Shown: piece by piece, positions 61,274 through 64,000 of the stretch
Layout of the letters: every line of letters starts with the position of its first letter
How positions within the stretch are numbered: position 1 is the first letter of the stretch
NCBI GenBank assembly: GCA_017948555.1
Contig: JAFMYY010000001.1
Coordinates: forward strand, 186,001-250,000
DNA from: Cesiribacteraceae bacterium YIM B00369
GTDB taxonomy: Bacteria > Bacteroidota > Bacteroidia > Cytophagales > Cyclobacteriaceae
Direction: 5' to 3'
DNA length: 64,000 bases
Made by a program: the position numbers and the translations under genes
The notes under the pieces: generated by a model
What the model saw: the letters and a program-made list of their open reading frames with translations, nothing else
What the model was told of the DNA's origin: nothing
Database searches by the model: none

Positions 61274-63355
61274 ATGGATATTCTTATTATTAGTTCCTGT
61301 ACTGGGGAGAAGAAAGAAAGTTTCCCGGAACAACCATGTTTGTATGATTTTCGGTTGGGGCCTGATCGTATTGCAGATTTAGAGAAGAAGTACAGTAATT
61401 ACTTGTTTCCGGCGGAGGAACTTTATTCCGGACAGCAACACCTCCGCTTAATGGAAGGTGTAAAGTTGCTTCGGAATATGGAAGGATTTAATATTGATTT
61501 ACATATACTTTCGGCAGGCTATGGGCTTATTCCGGCCAATCAAAAAATTCTTCCCTATGAAGTAACCTTCAATAACCTGAAATCCGGTGAGTTAAAGGAA
61601 TGGGCATCTCAGTTAAATATACCGGTGGATTTTCGGAATCTATTGGCGAAATCATATGATTTGTGCCTCGTGCTTTTGGGGGGGAAATATTGGGAAGCAT
61701 GTGATTTAAAAGTTTCTGTTGAATCAGTAAATCCGGTACTTGCATTTTGTAATTCCAATATAAAGGCGAATATTGGTGACTGGTTTAATTTTCTGCCTTT
61801 AAGTTTAGTAAATAAAGATGCAAAGCATTTCAGCTGCGGGCTTATTGGCTTGAAAGGAGAATTAGGAGCAAGGTATTTGGTGGGTTTAAGTAAAGGATTA
61901 ACTTCTCCTGATTTATCTGAAACTTCTGCAGAAGAAATTTTAGTTGCTTTAAAGAATCCTGAGTTAATTTTACCGACTCCAAAAGTTAAAAAAGGAAAAG
62001 CTAGAGCAATTAAACCTATTGAATTAAAGGCCCCACTGCCACATATTGATAAGGTAATCACTTTGTCAGAATCATGGGAAAATAGCCCGCACCGGCAAAA
62101 ATTGCGCTATTTCATTCCTGATTGGGATGATTTTGTAGATCCAGAGTATGATTTTCTGAAAGATAAATTATCTAATGAGCCCTGTGACTGGTCGAATGCA
62201 AAGTATGCACATCAGATGTATGAACAGCCATCCTATGACGGAATCCTTGTTTCAAAAATCACCATAGACCAAAATAAACGGAAGCAGGCAAGAATATTGG
62301 AGGTAGGAGGAGTCCATCGGCAGTTAAGATTACCTGATTCATTTCCAATTATGGGTGATTGTGGTGCCTTTGGGTACATTAAAGAAGAGGAGCCTCCTTT
62401 TACTACTTCTGAAATTTTAGATTACTATAGTGATTATGGTTTTGATCTGGGTGTTTCAATCGACCATATAATTGTTGGTAATGACCTTGCTGAAATGAAG
62501 CGGAGGTATGAAATAACGATAAACAATGCAGAAGAATTTTTGGTCGAGCATAAAAAAAGGAATTTGCCTTGGGTCCCAATAGGAGCAGTCCAGGGATGGG
62601 ATCCGGAGTCCTATGCGAGTGCAGCCCAGAAATATGTAAAGATGGGATATAAATATATTGGAGTAGGCGGATTAGTAAGAAGAAATACAAAAGAGCTTCT
62701 GAGTATTGTAGAAGAGATTACTTCTGTAGTGCCAAGAGGAGTAGATATTCACTTGTTTGGGATATCCAGGCTTAATGCCTTGCGGCTATGTCAGCGGATG
62801 GGGGTGACTTCGGTAGATAGTGCCTCTTATTTGCGGAAAGCCTGGCTAGGGCAAAAGGATCATTATTATACTCTAAACGGTGAGAATTATGCAGCTCTCC
62901 GAATACCAGAGGTAGGGAACAGTGTCCGTGCTAAGAAAGCTATTGATCAACGAGGAATTTCCTTTGATAAATTGAAAAAGCAGGAGGTTTCCTGTATTCA
63001 AGCCGTTAGGAATTATGACAAAGGGAATATTGCTGTCAATATTGTGCTAGATCTATTAGAAGAATATGACGGAATGCTAGATGAAAATGGTAAATCCAGA
63101 CGTAAGGATTATGAGCGCACCCTTACAGATAAGCCTTGGAAATCATGCCCCTGCTCAATTTGTAAAGAAAGTAAGGTAGAAGTTGTAATCTTTAGAAACA
63201 ATAATCGGAATCGGCGCAGAGGTTTTCATAATACCTACGTATTTTATGAACTATTAAAGCAAACCATACAAGATCCTGATTTTTTCATCAATGGTGAACA
63301 TCGGCTTTTCGAAGAAGAATATCTGGCAAAAAGAAAGCAACTCGATATTTTTTAA
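61274..63355 (+). CDS. dpdA: DpdA-like DNA-guanine transglycosylase (TgtA5 type)
   Basis: This 693-residue protein has an N-terminal domain (residues about 1-240) beginning MDILIISSCTGEKK and containing LYSGQQHLRLMEGV and HILSAGYGLIPANQ, a DUF6884-like pattern. Residues about 310-660 are a tRNA-guanine-transglycosylase barrel: MGDCGAFGY (Asp362), GAVQGWDPES, GVGGLVRR and TSVDSASYLRKA (Asp515, the likely nucleophile). The zinc site is CPCSIC (Cys625, 627, 630) with His652. This is the DpdA type, which inserts preQ0 or a derivative in place of guanine in DNA, rather than a tRNA Tgt. The adjacent queD supports this. Confidence 0.85.
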   Translation: MDILIISSCTGEKKESFPEQPCLYDFRLGPDRIADLEKKYSNYLFPAEELYSGQQHLRLMEGVKLLRNMEGFNIDLHILSAGYGLIPANQKILPYEVTFNNLKSGELKEWASQLNIPVDFRNLLAKSYDLCLVLLGGKYWEACDLKVSVESVNPVLAFCNSNIKANIGDWFNFLPLSLVNKDAKHFSCGLIGLKGELGARYLVGLSKGLTSPDLSETSAEEILVALKNPELILPTPKVKKGKARAIKPIELKAPLPHIDKVITLSESWENSPHRQKLRYFIPDWDDFVDPEYDFLKDKLSNEPCDWSNAKYAHQMYEQPSYDGILVSKITIDQNKRKQARILEVGGVHRQLRLPDSFPIMGDCGAFGYIKEEEPPFTTSEILDYYSDYGFDLGVSIDHIIVGNDLAEMKRRYEITINNAEEFLVEHKKRNLPWVPIGAVQGWDPESYASAAQKYVKMGYKYIGVGGLVRRNTKELLSIVEEITSVVPRGVDIHLFGISRLNALRLCQRMGVTSVDSASYLRKAWLGQKDHYYTLNGENYAALRIPEVGNSVRAKKAIDQRGISFDKLKKQEVSCIQAVRNYDKGNIAVNIVLDLLEEYDGMLDENGKSRRKDYERTLTDKPWKSCPCSICKESKVEVVIFRNNNRNRRRGFHNTYVFYELLKQTIQDPDFFINGEHRLFEEEYLAKRKQLDIF

Positions 63356-63494
63356 ATTTTTTTACCTTTAAATTGAAAAGCTTTTGCGTTATTGTAATTT
63401 ATGCAAATGGAGGGTTTTATCCCTTTAAGCAAGTTTGTTAATGAATGTTATACCCAAACTAACAAAATTCTTAAGGGTCTTAGGAGTAAAGAAA

Positions 63495-64000
63495 ATGGAA
63501 GCGAACAAGGAAAACGATAATTTATTAGAAAAGCTTATTTGGATTGCTGATGCACCCATGTTTATAGATGATGTGCTTTTAGGCCAATTTTATGACGCTA
63601 TTGTAATGCCCCATGCAAAAGTGGAAGATGGTATAATAGTGGAATTTTCTGAACAGGATATTAAAAATATACAAAATTTTTTCAGTGGACAGGTAGGGGG
63701 TAAATTTGACCCAGGTAAATTACTTGCATCCTTTTCTTCGTTAACGGGCTTGCCTTCAATAGAAATGAATGCAGAGTTGAAAGGAGAGCGGACCACTGAA
63801 TTATCAACCACTAGAGATAGTAAACATTCTTATAAGGTTTCTCTTATAGAGAGCCCTCAAAGGCAACTGGTGCAATTAATTGCCTTTTATATAGCAGATT
63901 TTCCTAACAGAATATTTTTAGTAGATGATCCTTCAGGTGAAGAATGGCGTAAGCCTGAAGTTATAAAGGAAGTTCCGAGACAACTAGTGTTTCTTGATTT
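63495..64000 (+). CDS. Unidentified protein, runs past window end
   Basis: The frame starts at ATG 63495 (MEANKENDNLLEKLIWIADA) and stays open for 168 residues to the window edge. It is acidic and mixed alpha/beta, with VEFSEQDIKNIQNFFSG and RQLVQLIAFYIADFPNRIFL, and no signal peptide or membrane helix. No family is recognised. It lies 139 nt after the DpdA-like gene on the same strand, so it may be the next gene of that modification cluster. Confidence 0.7.
   Translation, partial: MEANKENDNLLEKLIWIADAPMFIDDVLLGQFYDAIVMPHAKVEDGIIVEFSEQDIKNIQNFFSGQVGGKFDPGKLLASFSSLTGLPSIEMNAELKGERTTELSTTRDSKHSYKVSLIESPQRQLVQLIAFYIADFPNRIFLVDDPSGEEWRKPEVIKEVPRQLVFLD

Overview
The window looks like chromosomal DNA of a member of the Bacteroidota, most likely the Cytophagales/marine flexibacter group. 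The evidence is the gene content: TonB-dependent outer-membrane receptors of the carboxypeptidase-regulatory-domain type, type IX secretion (T9SS) type A and type B sorting domains, curlin-repeat proteins, a Lacal_2735-type small protein, several near-identical 63-residue cold-shock proteins, DUF1501/DUF1800, DUF2911 and SPW-repeat proteins. Most genes lack a strong Shine-Dalgarno sequence. No rRNA, complete tRNA, CRISPR array or intact insertion sequence was seen.

0-12 kb holds mostly single-gene units: an ankyrin protein, a Gfo/Idh/MocA dehydrogenase, a redoxin, a CPA1-type cation/proton antiporter with a TrkA-N domain, an HTH protein with a C-terminal membrane anchor, an SDR that lacks the usual YxxxK, a long curlin-repeat protein, a front-end fatty-acid desaturase and a Lys-rich cold-shock-domain protein. 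12-24 kb holds a HipA-like kinase overlapping a DUF3037 gene, a cupredoxin lipoprotein next to MsrB, a lipoprotein/M48 protease/beta-barrel operon ending in a strong terminator, a PQQ-type sugar dehydrogenase, a patatin phospholipase, a TerB-like protein and a glucose dehydrogenase. 24-41 kb holds a DUF1800-DUF1501(T9SS) operon, three copies of a CspA-like gene with similar leaders and strong terminators (29.8, 31.9 and 39.0 kb), an SPW-repeat membrane protein, an SDR, a TonB-type receptor, DinB and DUF2911 proteins, a beta-lactamase-fold hydrolase and a PAS histidine kinase. 41-55 kb holds a second large receptor preceded by two adjacent inverted repeats, two very large T9SS type B secreted proteins in one operon, and a cytochrome P450 - GAF/coiled-coil - STAS-like gene row.

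55-59 kb appears to be decaying. It has remnants of a macrodomain protein, an aldo/keto reductase (start codon overlapping the stop of an intact AraJ-like MFS gene) and a frameshifted DoxX gene, around a second curlin-repeat gene.

From about 59.7 kb to the window end the DNA becomes more AT-rich and carries foreign-looking content. There are tRNA-3'-end-like sequences, a QueD-type 6-carboxytetrahydropterin synthase, a possible QueE C-terminal remnant, and a 693-residue protein that combines an unusual N-terminal domain with a tRNA-guanine-transglycosylase fold retaining the catalytic aspartates and zinc site. This arrangement matches a DpdA-type (TgtA5) DNA 7-deazaguanine modification locus. 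A further open reading frame runs off the window end and may be part of the same system. This is the most interesting part of the window.
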